64,000 bases of DNA, from NCBI RefSeq assembly GCF_001641635.1, contig NZ_LUUB01000040.1, positions 80,549-144,548 on the forward strand, written 5' to 3'. Made by a program: the position numbers and the translations under genes. The stretch's first letter is position 1; each line of letters begins with the position of its first letter. The DNA is from Bradyrhizobium centrolobii (GTDB taxonomy: Bacteria; Pseudomonadota; Alphaproteobacteria; Rhizobiales; Xanthobacteraceae). A model generated the notes under the pieces. The model worked only from the letters and a program-made list of their open reading frames with translations, ran no database searches and was not told the DNA's origin. Of the stretch, positions 51,774-60,663 are shown piece after piece.

Positions 51774-53430
51774 GCGAGATCGCGGCGAAGGCACCCACGC
51801 GCACGCGGCGCCGGCTGCTGGCCTCGCGTTTCGTGCCCTACCTGCTGCTCCAGATCCTGATCGTGATCGCCTGCATCCTGGTGCTGCGGCTGATGCCGCC
51901 CGACGATCCCGACGACTATGCCGTTTTGGAATTCTCGCTACGCGAGAACGGGACGACGCGCCCGGTAACGCTGCCGCATTACACCTCGTCACGCTATTCG
52001 CTGCAGGATCCGCCGCTTTACAGCGGCACCTTCACACTCCCGTCCGGCGAGACGCAGGCCTGGTCGGTGTTTCCGCCGTGCTTCAGCAACGCCGCCGAGG
52101 TCGCGGTCAATGGCGTCGTGGTCCTCGACAGCAGACGCAACGACACCGCCAACCGGCCCGACCGCAACACGCCGGTCATCGCGGTGATCCCCTCATCGCT
52201 GCTGCATGAGGGTTCGAACCAGCTTACCGTGCGGCTGTTCGTATGGGGCCCGCTGAAGGGCTTTCTCGACACTGTCTATATCGGGCCGGACGAGCGTCTG
52301 CGTCCCGCCTACAACACGCGGACGCTGCTGTTCGTCACCTTGCCGGTGGTGTTCTCCGCCTGGCAATCGCTGCTCGCCGTGATCCTCGCCATCATGTGGC
52401 TGATGCGGCGCCGCGAGCCTGTCTACGGCGTGCTGGCGCTCGGCATGCTGATCGGCGCGCTGCAGGCCTTCGTGCCGGCTCCGGTGCCGCCGGCGCCGTA
52501 TCCACGGCTTGCCGCGCTCCTGCTCGCGTCCGCACCGATCGAGAGCGCTCTCGTCGTCGTGTTCTCGGTCCTGTTCTTCGGCTGGCGCTGGCCACGCTAC
52601 GGGATGCTGCTGTTCGTGCCGGGGCTTGCAATCCTGTTCGTCGGATTGATCGCCAGCCAGCCGCTGCCACGCATCGTCTTCCTGTTTCTCGGTGTGCCGA
52701 CGGTCGGTGTGTGCCTGATGCTGCTGGCCGTCATCGTCACGAGAGCAGTGATCAAGCGGCAGGATGCGGCGAGCTTCACCTTCGGTTGCGCCGTCACCAT
52801 CGTGCTGACCTGCTGGTTTCACGACATGCTCTCGGTGTTCGAGATCATTCCGGATGACCGCACCTTCGTCACGCGCCTGTCCTATTCGGCGATGCTGGTC
52901 GCGATCGGCGCAGGGCTCACGTGGCGCTTCGCCCGCGCGCTGAACCAGGTCGACAGCTTCGCCGGCCAGCTCGTCGCGCGCGTGCGCGAGGCGGAGGAGC
53001 GGCTGAAGGCGAGCTTTGCCCGCGAGGAGGAGCGGGCGCGGGCCGCAGCGCTCGCCAACGAGCGAACCCGGCTTGTGCGCGATCTGCACGACGGCCTCGG
53101 CGGCCAGCTCGTCAGCATCGTCGCGCTGTCCGAACGTGGCCATGAGGGCGCGACCATCACGGATGCGGCGCGCGCCGCGCTGAAGGACCTTCGCCTCGTC
53201 ATCGATTCCATGGACGATATCGGCGGCGACCTCATGCTCGCGCTCGGCTCCTGGCGCGAGCGCGCGGCGAGGCAGTGAGGGCGAGGCAGACGGCGCGGGG
53301 CCTGCGCAACATGACGAGCCGCGCCACGCGCTGCGGCGCGGCGCTCAATCTGAGGTCGGATCCCTCAGGCACGCGCGTGCGGCTGCAATTGCCGCAACGC
53401 TTTCCCGACAGCGACGCGGCGGCTAGCTGA
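51770..53430 (+). pseudogene. NarL-type sensor kinase lacking most of its ATPase domain
   Basis: The open frame gives 502 residues with stop at 53276-53278: an N-terminal sensor (7TMR-DISM-like beta domain, FTLPSGETQAWSVFPPC), about seven membrane helices, a coiled linker, and the dimerisation/phosphoacceptor helix VRDLHDGLGGQLVSIVALS. It then stops. The far end of a HATPase domain (ARGLRNMTSRA, GTRVRLQLPQRF) resumes in another frame at 53287-53430. About 80 residues with the N and G1 boxes are missing. GCGAGGCAG occurs on both sides of the junction, so deletion between short direct repeats is likely. Confidence 0.8.
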
Positions 53431-53534
53431 AAAGCCCCCTCCCCGGACGTGTGGGGCGCACGGAGAGAGGGGGCAGGCCGGGATTTTTGCCTGCGGAGGA
53501 CGGGGGGCTCGTTCGCAGGTCGTCCCTTCGCCCG

Positions 53535-53693
53535 AAATCTCGCTTCTCCCTCCCCCCGTTCTTACGGGGAGAGGGTTGGGGTGAGGGGCCGCTTCCGAGC
53601 AGTCGGTGACTGCTGAATGGGTGGAGAGTCCCCTCACCCGAATTCGAGCTTCGCTCGAATTCGACCTCTCCCCGCGAGCGGGGCGAGGTAAAG
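53535..53693. repeat. Palindromic intergenic repeat cluster
   Basis: CTCCCTCCCCCCGTTCTTAC, GGGTTGGGGTGAGGGG, CCCCTCACCC and a palindrome GAATTCGAG-CTTC-GCTCGAATTC, then CTCTCCCCGCGAGCGGGG. The same elements recur at 59395-59585. They resemble multicopy intergenic palindromes in Bradyrhizobium genomes. Confidence 0.65.
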
Positions 53694-53987
53694 AAGGAAC
53701 CTGCTCAGCGCACGCCGACGCGGTTGACGGGACCGCCGCGGTTCATCGGCGCGCACGCCGACGCCGGGCGCACCGACGCCAGGCGTCGCCACCGCGGCCG
53801 CGGCAACCGGCGCGGCCGGTGCAACCACCACCGCCGCGGTCGGCCGCACCACGCAGCCCTTGGGCACGCCGACCGTCTTGCAATAAACCACCGCCTGCGC
53901 GGGACTCGTGCCCAGCGTCACCATCGCCGCACCCGCCAGCGCCACGATCGTCAGCCCGGCGCTCAACGCTCCTGCCTTCTTCAACAT
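53634..53987 (-). CDS. Small exported hypothetical protein, probable C-terminal frameshift
   Basis: Starting at 53987 with AGGAG upstream, the protein has a signal peptide (ALAGAAMVTLGTSPAQA), a Cys pair (VVYCKTVGVPKGCVVRP) and a low-complexity Ala/Val/Pro stretch. The last ~40 residues run into the palindromic repeat. Another frame gives APMNRGGPVNRVGVR and a stop at 53705-53707, the ending I would expect for this protein type, so a single-base indel near 53750 is likely. Function unknown. Confidence 0.6.
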   Translation of the reverse strand: MLKKAGALSAGLTIVALAGAAMVTLGTSPAQAVVYCKTVGVPKGCVVRPTAAVVVAPAAPVAAAAVATPGVGAPGVGVRADEPRRSRQPRRRALSRFLLYLAPLAGRGRIRAKLEFG

Positions 53988-54233
53988 CTTGCTCTCCTGC
54001 TTCCCGTTCGGCGTCCCGGTGCAATTGCCGGGTCTCGCAGCCGACACGCGGCCTCAATGGCAAAAGACGGCGCGCGGATACATGCCATGAAGATGGAGGT
54101 GCGGCCGTCGTCGCGGCGCCGGCGCAGCAATTCGATGCCATGAACATGGCATGGACCGGCGACCGGCCAGCGCGCGAAGGTCGCGTCGCTTGATCACAAG
54201 CCGGACCACGACGATTCAAAAAAGAGGTGCTTT

Positions 54234-54458
54234 ATGAAGATTTCGGTTCTTGCCGCGCTGCTGCTCGCCGCAACCATCCTGCCCGGGTCGGCGCAATCCG
54301 GCCCCACGCCACAGGAGCAGATGGCCTGCCGCGGCGACGCCAGCAAGTTCTGCGCCGAGCATATCGGCAAGCCGCCGCAGATGAACGCCTGCCTGCGCGA
54401 CAACAAGGCAAAACTCTCCGACGCCTGCCGCAAGGTCGTGGATTCGCACGGGGGCTGA
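54234..54458 (+). CDS. Small secreted Cys-rich repeat protein
   Basis: A 74-residue protein with signal peptide (VLAALLLAATILPGSAQS). The mature part is ACRGDASKFC, then MNACLRDNKAKLSDACRKV: four Cys in the pattern of cysteine-rich Golgi-type (GLG1-like) repeats found in many small rhizobial exported proteins. AGAGGTG lies upstream of the ATG. Function unknown. Confidence 0.75.
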   Translation: MKISVLAALLLAATILPGSAQSGPTPQEQMACRGDASKFCAEHIGKPPQMNACLRDNKAKLSDACRKVVDSHGG

Positions 54459-54469
54459 CCGGAGCGTTC

Positions 54470-54502
54470 ACCCTCCCCCGCAAGCGACCCTCCAGGGAGG
54501 GT
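54470..54502. terminator. Hairpin between convergent genes
   Basis: ACCCTCCC and GGGAGGGT form an 8-bp stem with a 17-base loop between the convergent genes ending at 54458 and 54514. It could end transcription in both directions, but has no T-run. Confidence 0.4.
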
Positions 54503-54513
54503 GCTCAGAATTG

Positions 54514-56391
54514 CTAGCTGGTCAGGCCATAGACGTCGATGCGGCCATCATAGGTCGGGCGATAGATTCGCCCGTTCCAGACGATCGGACGATTGAATTT
54601 CGGATGCCTGAAGGCGTGCTCGGGGCCCCAGTTCTCGCTGTCCCAGATCACCTGGAGACGCTTGGAGCCGTCCGGGTTGGTGGCGAAGTTCTGCGCGTCG
54701 TAGACCAGGAAGCGGCCGAAGCTGAGCATCATGTTGCTGTCCTGATACGGGACCATCGCCACGATGATCCCGTCGGCGCCGTTGTTGGCAGCAAGCGTGA
54801 TGCTCCAGCCGGGCATGCCGCCCGGCGGACGCGGCGACTGCGGCGAGGCGATCTCGTTACTCCCCGCGAGATAGGTCGACGTTCCGTCCGCTGCGATCGA
54901 CCAGGCCCGCAAGGCGCTGTTCTCGCCGCCGACGAAATGCATGGTGCCGTGGACGGCGGACTGGAACAGCAACGGTGTCCCGTGCAGGTGCCGCGTCGCA
55001 CCGCCGGGAAACAGGTTCAGCTGCAAGGTGACGCCGGCGCGGGCGGGACAGCAGGATCGAAATAGGTATAGAGGATCGGCGGCATGCGAAGCTTGGCATA
55101 GTTCGCGGCGAAATGCCCGGCGGCGAGATCGCCAACTTGCGTGTCGCCGAGCGCTTCGACATTGCCGGTGTAGAGAATACCATCCTTGCCGGCAGCCAGG
55201 ACGGCATGTGCCGAGGCGACAAAGACCGGGCCACCCGAACCGAAGTCCTGGTCAGCCCACATCGACTCGTTCATCGCCTGCATGTGATGCGCCACGACCG
55301 GTGCGATCTGCGCATCCATCGCATCGGGACCTGACGTGACCGCAATATGTGCCATCTCGCGCGCATGGAGAGGTTTGAGCGCCATTCCCATCCGCTTCGC
55401 ATGGCCGATCACCGCGGTCAGGGAGACGTTGGACGGCAGGGCCCGGCTCTTCATCATCGTCGATCGCGTGGACCGCCGTGCCGGCGCGGCTGGCGTCGGT
55501 CCATGGCGCCCACCAGGACACGACCTCGAAATGCGCATGGTTTCCGGTATGCAAAGCCAGCCGCACGATGCTCTCGCCGAAATCGCCATGTTGCGGCGAG
55601 AACGCCCCGTTGCCGGTGATGACGTAGATCGAACCGTCGGGACCGATCGCGGGACCCGCCCCGCTCTGCCACAGCCCGCCGCCAGCGCCAGTGACGGTGG
55701 AACACCACGCAGCGGCCAGCCGCCAGGCATGGACGTCAACGGCGAGAAGCCAGCCGCGCGCAGTCGCCGACGTCTCGGCAATCGTGCCGAAGGGAATTAG
55801 CACGTGATTGCGCGTCAGGGCCAACGCGCTGCGCTGCTTGCGCTGGGCCGAGACGAATTTCTGCACGGGCAAGCCGGGCGGTGCGTAGACCGCGCCCTCC
55901 AGGTTCAATAATGGATGCGCCAGGGAGCCGTCCCTTATTCGCAGCGCAGCCAGGAAGTGTTGGCCTTTCGCGACACTGCCGTCGTCGCTGATCCATGTGC
56001 AGGCGTAGAGAATGCCGGCGGCCTCGTCGATGACGGGGGTGGAGAGAATCCCCCAATTGACGTTGGTCATGTGGCCATCGATGGCACTCGTTCCGATGAT
56101 GGGGCGCCCGAGATTCGTGGCCCAGACCCTTTCGCCGGTCGCGGCGTCGAATGCGTAGACCCAATTGCCCATGCTGGCCTGGAAGATCAGATCATGAGTC
56201 TGGCCATTGACCGCTTGTACGCCGCCGACCGCGAGCGGCTGCGCCTCGAGCCTGGGATCGTCGGGAATCGGAATGCTGAAGAGTTTTATGATGCCCTTGG
56301 TGCGGACGGCCGTCGCCGTCAGCACCGTCTCGGAATTGTTCGCACCGGTCCTGGCATGGTCATAGCTGCGGGTCGTGACGGAGGCGGCCAT
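54514..56391 (-). pseudogene. PQQ-like beta-propeller protein gene with two frameshifts
   Basis: The reassembled protein (~620 residues) is an eight-bladed propeller of the PQQ-like/BamB type: WVYAFDAATGERVWATNLGR, VNWGILSTPVIDEAAGILYA, IGPDGSIYVITGNGAFSP, VLAAGKDGILYTGNVEALG and SGRFLVYDAQNF-like segments. Segment one (56391 to ~55455) and segment three (~55030 to 54514) share one frame; the middle segment is in another. The two shifts compensate. The protein may bind sugars or act as a dehydrogenase-like scaffold; no catalytic metal site was identified. It follows a membrane protein gene three bases away. Confidence 0.75.
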
Positions 56392-56393
56392 GG

Positions 56394-56853
56394 CTAGCCT
56401 CCGAAGGCCAGAACGCTTCCGGCAGCAAGCAAGCAGGCTCCGGCGAACGCCCGCCTGCCTTCGAGACCCGCGTTCCACCAAGTCGGCCCCAGGGCTCCGA
56501 GCGCGAAGCCGAGGCCAGCCATCGCCATGCTCGACACGGCGGCAACGCCGGCGGCCCCAGGAGCGCGCGACACAACGTTGTCGATCGCAAGCAGCGGGGG
56601 CAGGACATAGACCCAGCCCGGCGCCTGCGTCAGGCGATGCGCGAGCGGCAGACGACAAGGCGCCGCACGACATCAGCGCCACCGCGGCGAAACCATCGGC
56701 GATCGGCACGCTGACACCGAGCAAGGTGCCCAGCGCGTCGCAAACGCCGAACATGACGATGAGCGGCAGCACGTGCCGGCGCGGAACGACGAATGAGAGC
56801 GCGAGGGCCGCAATGAGACTGTCGGCCGACGTCCACAACAGGTGCAATGACAT
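56394..56853 (-). pseudogene. Frameshifted small membrane protein gene
   Basis: The first frame encodes two hydrophobic stretches (LIAALALSFVVPRRHVLPLI and VPIADGFAAVALMSCGAL). After about 56650 the sensible sequence moves to another frame: APGWVYVLPPLLAIDNVVSR, MAMAGLGFALGALGPTWW and GRRAFAGACLLAAGSVLAFG, ending at 56394. The intact protein would have ~150 residues and five helices. Family not recognised. Confidence 0.65.
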
Positions 56854-56862
56854 GGGAGCCCT

Positions 56863-57328
56863 CTAAAAGGTTTGTGGTGCAAGATAGGTGACGTCGATCG
56901 TGAAGGCTGGCCGGTCTCCGGCAGGTGCCGTGCTGCGACGAGAATGCGATGCTCGCCGGTGTCGCCGGCAGGACCCTGTGCCGTGACGTGATTGCCTGTG
57001 CACAGCGCCTCGGCCACGATCCGCCCCTGGTCCGTCGGCGATGCTGACCTTCAGTGCGGCCCGCGCCGCCCTCCGCCTTCGAAGTCGGCGGCAACTGTAT
57101 CGCGGTAAATCCGACATCCCGCAGAGTCCGCGCATGTCGCGTCCGAAAGTCGAGCAGCCAGGGCGTGCCACCTCCGTCGACGGGCGCCGGAACGGTTACG
57201 CGTTCCCCGTGCGGCCCGAAGAAGCAACCCCAAGCTAACAGCGCAACGCCCATGACGCGGCCTTCGGCTGGCTGCGTCAATAATGCACGAATGGCTCTCG
57301 TCCGGAAGTTGAATTTTGAGGCAGGCAC
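56863..57328 (-). pseudogene. Hypothetical gene broken by at least two frameshifts
   Basis: The first part (MGVALLAWGCFFGPHGERVT, LDFRTRHARTLRDVGFTAIQ) reads as an exported or lipoprotein-like start. Later coding-like pieces lie in other frames (IVAEALCTGNHVTAQGP-type segment, RILVAARHLP, and PAFTIDVTYLAPQTF at the end). It is the first of three consecutive damaged genes on this strand. No family identified. Confidence 0.5.
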
Positions 57329-57380
57329 GCCTCACGACGAAAGGAGACGACTGCGCAGCGGCGCCACTCCCGGCGCAGCG

Positions 57381-58070
57381 CTAGTCGTCGTCGTCAGGCC
57401 CGAACAGCCTGATCCGCGGAAAGCCGGCGCGGGGGCGGGTTGCGAGATCGCGTACGTCGGAATCTTCGCGGATGTTGCGCGCGACGTCATCCCAATCGGT
57501 TCGATCGCGAGGTCCGCGCGAACCGCGGACGTCGTAACGGTGGCGCTCGGCCCAGCGCTCGCGCCGTTCCGCGCGGCGTCGTTCGGAGGCGGCGCGTTTC
57601 ACGTCGGACTCCTTCGCCTTTGCATTGGCGTTTTCAGGCGAGGATGCGGGCTCGGTCGATGCCTGCTGCTCGGCGGGCTTGGCGGTCTGCGAAGGCGGCG
57701 GCGCCCGCTTGGTCTCCTCGGCCGCAACGTTCTTCTGCTGCAGAGGCGCCGGAGGTTCTGCATTGGCCTCGGTGGTCTGCGCCGCTGGCTTTGCTTCCGC
57801 CTGTGTTTCGGATTTTTCTTTGTCCTGCACCTGCACAGGCGCGGCGATCATGGCGCCGAATGCCTGCGAGCCCGTGAGATATTGGATGCGCTCCGATGGC
57901 GCGCTCGTCGCGGCCACGGATTCAGCTTGCCGCTCCTTGGCCGAGTCCAGGCCCTGCCTGGGCGCGATCGGATTCATGATATTGCCGGCGACGATGCCGC
58001 CGCCGAGACCAATGGCGATGGCCGCAATGATGGTTCCGGCACCGACGAAATAGGCTGTCGAGGCGCGCAT
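57381..58070 (-). CDS. Membrane-anchored hypothetical protein with charged tail
   Basis: A 229-residue protein with one N-terminal membrane helix (AYFVGAGTIIAAIAIGLGGG) and a long low-complexity Ala/Pro/Glu/Lys region, then an Arg-rich segment (RRRAERRERWAERHRYD) and an acidic end (PDDDD). Disordered architecture; possibly cell-envelope associated. Homologues are known mainly in Bradyrhizobium-type genomes to my recollection. Function unknown. Confidence 0.75.
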   Translation of the reverse strand: MRASTAYFVGAGTIIAAIAIGLGGGIVAGNIMNPIAPRQGLDSAKERQAESVAATSAPSERIQYLTGSQAFGAMIAAPVQVQDKEKSETQAEAKPAAQTTEANAEPPAPLQQKNVAAEETKRAPPPSQTAKPAEQQASTEPASSPENANAKAKESDVKRAASERRRAERRERWAERHRYDVRGSRGPRDRTDWDDVARNIREDSDVRDLATRPRAGFPRIRLFGPDDDD

Positions 58071-58162
58071 TGGTCCACTCCCTCTCTTGGGGCGGGCAAC
58101 GCGTGGGGATTGTCGGATGTTCCTGATAAGGAGACGCGCGATCCCCGCAGGGAACTTACGCG

Positions 58163-58888
58163 TCAGATCTGCTGCGCGACCTTTTCCAGCCCGATGATGC
58201 GGGCGAGTTTGCGCACTTCTTCCTTCTGGTCGTCGCGCAACTGGAACAGGAGCGGCATCGCGGCTGATTTCAACTGCTGGATCTCATCGCAATTCGGATC
58301 GATCGGCACGCCCGGCGCGTTCGGATTGGAGAGCTTGTTCGCCTGGATCTTGCGGGCGACGTTACGCAGCGCGGTCTCGACCGACGGCCAGTAATATTCC
58401 TGCGAGGACGACAGCTTCAGGCGATCCTTGATGCCGGCGATCTGCATGTCGGAGAGCAGCGAATAGCTCTTTTGCGGCTGCGGCTTTGCCACCTTCGGCT
58501 TGACCGGAGTTTCAGTGGCATGCGCCGGCACGTTCGCGGCGGGCGCCTCGGCAGCCGGTGCCTCGGACGCGCTGGCCTTGGACGTCTCCTTGGACATCGG
58601 GAAGTCGGCTGGCGTCGCCGCGGCAAAGGCCTGGCGAAGCGGCTCGGTCAGCGCGGGCATTTGCGCCTGGGTCTGCACCGGATCGATCGCGGCCGAGGCC
58701 AGCGCCAGCGTCGGGACCAGCCGGTCGGCCTTGGCGGCGCGGTTGGCAGCAAGCGGCTTGGGCGGTGGGGCCTGGGTGATCATCTCGGCGCTGACGCTGG
58801 GTACGCTGTCACGGCCGAGAATCGCGGCGGCGGCGGCGCCGAGGACGAGGAGGCAGGTCAGCGCGACGATGGTGATGGCTTTGGACAA
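58163..58888 (-). CDS. Exported or membrane-anchored hypothetical protein
   Basis: A 241-residue protein with an N-terminal hydrophobic segment (IVALTCLLVLGAAAAAILG), an Ala/Pro-rich linker (~95-140) and a helical C-terminal domain (LSDMQIAGIKDRLKLSSSQE, FQLRDDQKEEVRKLARIIGL) related to heat-resistant or Spy-like periplasmic helical proteins only in general character. Single genes of this kind follow the other charged-tail protein here. Function unknown. Confidence 0.75.
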   Translation of the reverse strand: MSKAITIVALTCLLVLGAAAAAILGRDSVPSVSAEMITQAPPPKPLAANRAAKADRLVPTLALASAAIDPVQTQAQMPALTEPLRQAFAAATPADFPMSKETSKASASEAPAAEAPAANVPAHATETPVKPKVAKPQPQKSYSLLSDMQIAGIKDRLKLSSSQEYYWPSVETALRNVARKIQANKLSNPNAPGVPIDPNCDEIQQLKSAAMPLLFQLRDDQKEEVRKLARIIGLEKVAQQI

Positions 58889-59022
58889 ACGTCTCTCCGC
58901 GACCGGCTTTCAAGTCCAAGTGATCACTGCCCGAAAACTGGGCGGTAATTAAGGCTTAACCGTGCCCCAGCGGCGGCAATCGCTGGGGCTACGGCGACAT
59001 CGCCCGGGAATTTCAGGGAAAA

Positions 59023-59271
59023 TCAGGCGGCTGCCGCCAGATCATAGGCGTCCTGGATGTCGGCGACGATCTCGGAGGCCTCCCAGACGGCGCGCGGCTC
59101 GACCGATTGCAGCGTCACCGTCCAGTTGCCGCCCCGGCGCGTGCGGGGAACGCTGACGATGTCGAAGCGCACGTTGCGGCACAGCGGATGACGGGCGAGC
59201 GCATGGGCCACACGAACGCGGATTTCATCCAGCGAAGCGTGCGTCTTGGTGCTGAGAAAGTCGAAGTCCAT
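59023..59271 (-). CDS. Small hypothetical protein
   Basis: An 82-residue protein (MDFDFLSTKTHASLDEIRVR, VRFDIVSVPRTRRGGNWTVT, VWEASEIVADIQDAYDLAAA). The alternating beta and helix pattern suggests a small folded domain. No known family, no signal peptide. Its frame has good codon use for this genome. Confidence 0.7.
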   Translation of the reverse strand: MDFDFLSTKTHASLDEIRVRVAHALARHPLCRNVRFDIVSVPRTRRGGNWTVTLQSVEPRAVWEASEIVADIQDAYDLAAAA

Positions 59272-59394
59272 CGCCTGTCCCTCTCGGTCCTGATTGGCGG
59301 CCTTGAGGGGATTCTTGGCGAGCGATGGTTAATCTGCCGTTAAGTGCGGCGAACCGCAGGAGTGTGGGATTAACTGTGATCTGGGGCGACAACG

Positions 59395-59585
59395 CGCCTT
59401 CTCCCTCTCCCCGTTCTTACGGGGGCCGCGACGAGCTTCGCTCGCGCTGAGAGGGTCGGGGTGAGGGGCTGCCTCCGCAGATTCGGTGAGGGTAGGACTT
59501 CCGGAAGCTCCCCCTCGCCCGCCGATGCTTCGCATCGCTCGGCGCGCGTCGGCCTCTCCTCGCGCGCGGGGAGAGGCGCAGACTT
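59395..59585. repeat. Palindromic intergenic repeat cluster, second copy
   Basis: CTTCTCCCTCTCCCCGTTCT, GAGGGTCGGGGTGAGGGG, then CGATGCTTCGCATCG and CTCGCGCGCGGGGAGAGG. It shares order and core sequence with 53535-53693. It fills most of the gap 59272-59591. Confidence 0.65.
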
Positions 59586-59591
59586 CCGCGG

Positions 59592-60557
59592 CTAACGCCC
59601 GCCCGCCCCGCGATATTCCGCAATCGTGCGCGCGACGAGATCATCGACGGCGAGCACATCGGTCACGCCCGATGCCGAATGCCCGCCGCTCCAGATGTCG
59701 CGCCAGCGTTTTGGCCGGTTTTCGCGCGCGGTGACGTCGATGTCCTTGCCGATATCGATCGCACCGCGCGCCGGCAGATCGTCGGGGTCGAGACCCGCAG
59801 CCACGATCGACGGCTTCAGCATGCTGGTCTGAAGCCCGGTGAACGCGGTGGTGAGCAGGATGTCGTCGGCGCTGCTGTCGACCAGCATCTGCTTGTGGCG
59901 GTCATCCGCCATGCTCTCGCGCGTGGCGATGAACTTCGTGCCCATATAGGCGAGATCACAGCCGAGAACTTCGGCGGCATGTAACGCGCAGCCGTCGCTG
60001 ATGCCGCCGGCGAGCACGATGATGCCGTCGAAGAATGCGCGGACCGCGCGGACGAAGGCGAACGGATTGAGCCAGCCGGTCTGGCCGCCGGCGCCCGCAG
60101 TGAGCAGCACCAGCCCATCGGCCCCCGCTTCGGCGGCTCGCTCGGCATGGCGGATCGAGGCGACATCCGCCATCACCAGCGCGCCGGCGTCATGCAAGGG
60201 CTTCAACACCGGCGCGGGCGAACCGACGGAGGTGATGACGATCTCCGGCCTGTGCCGCAGCAGCACCGCGAGATCCTCTTCCAGCCGTGTATTGGAGCGA
60301 TGCACGATCAGGTTCGGGCAGGTTGGCGCGGCCTTGCGGCCGGTCTGATCGGCGTGCTGCTGCAACCGCGTTGCGATCTCGCCGAGCCATTGCTCGAGTT
60401 GTTCCGTGCTACGGCAATTCACCGTCGGAAAACTGCCGATCACGCCGTTGCGGCAGGCCGCGACCACGAGCTCGACGCCCGACACGAGAAACATCGGCGC
60501 CGCGATCAGCGGCAAGCTGAGACGATCGCGGAAGCGTTGCAGCCGATCGGACGTCAC
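59592..60557 (-). CDS. Nitronate monooxygenase-family flavoprotein
   Basis: A 321-residue TIM-barrel FMN enzyme (2-nitropropane dioxygenase family). Family features: LPLIAAPMFLVSGVELVVA, IGSFPTVNCRS, ITSVGSPAPVLKPLHDAGA, GADGLVLLTAGAGGQTGWL and IIVLAGGISDGCALHAAEVL with FMN-phosphate binding. GTG at 60557 with AAGGAGG nine bases upstream is the likely start. It may detoxify alkyl nitronates; some members have other enoyl reductase activities. It is divergent from an acyl-CoA synthetase gene. Confidence 0.9.
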   Translation of the reverse strand: MTSDRLQRFRDRLSLPLIAAPMFLVSGVELVVAACRNGVIGSFPTVNCRSTEQLEQWLGEIATRLQQHADQTGRKAAPTCPNLIVHRSNTRLEEDLAVLLRHRPEIVITSVGSPAPVLKPLHDAGALVMADVASIRHAERAAEAGADGLVLLTAGAGGQTGWLNPFAFVRAVRAFFDGIIVLAGGISDGCALHAAEVLGCDLAYMGTKFIATRESMADDRHKQMLVDSSADDILLTTAFTGLQTSMLKPSIVAAGLDPDDLPARGAIDIGKDIDVTARENRPKRWRDIWSGGHSASGVTDVLAVDDLVARTIAEYRGAGGR

Positions 60558-60663
60558 GCATGCCTCCTTGCGCGGGCTTTGCCGTTCCATCCCGCATTCG
60601 CTGTGCTAGCGTTGCAGCAACATTGGCACGTCAGAAGCCGATGACAAAGCAACGAGGAAACAT

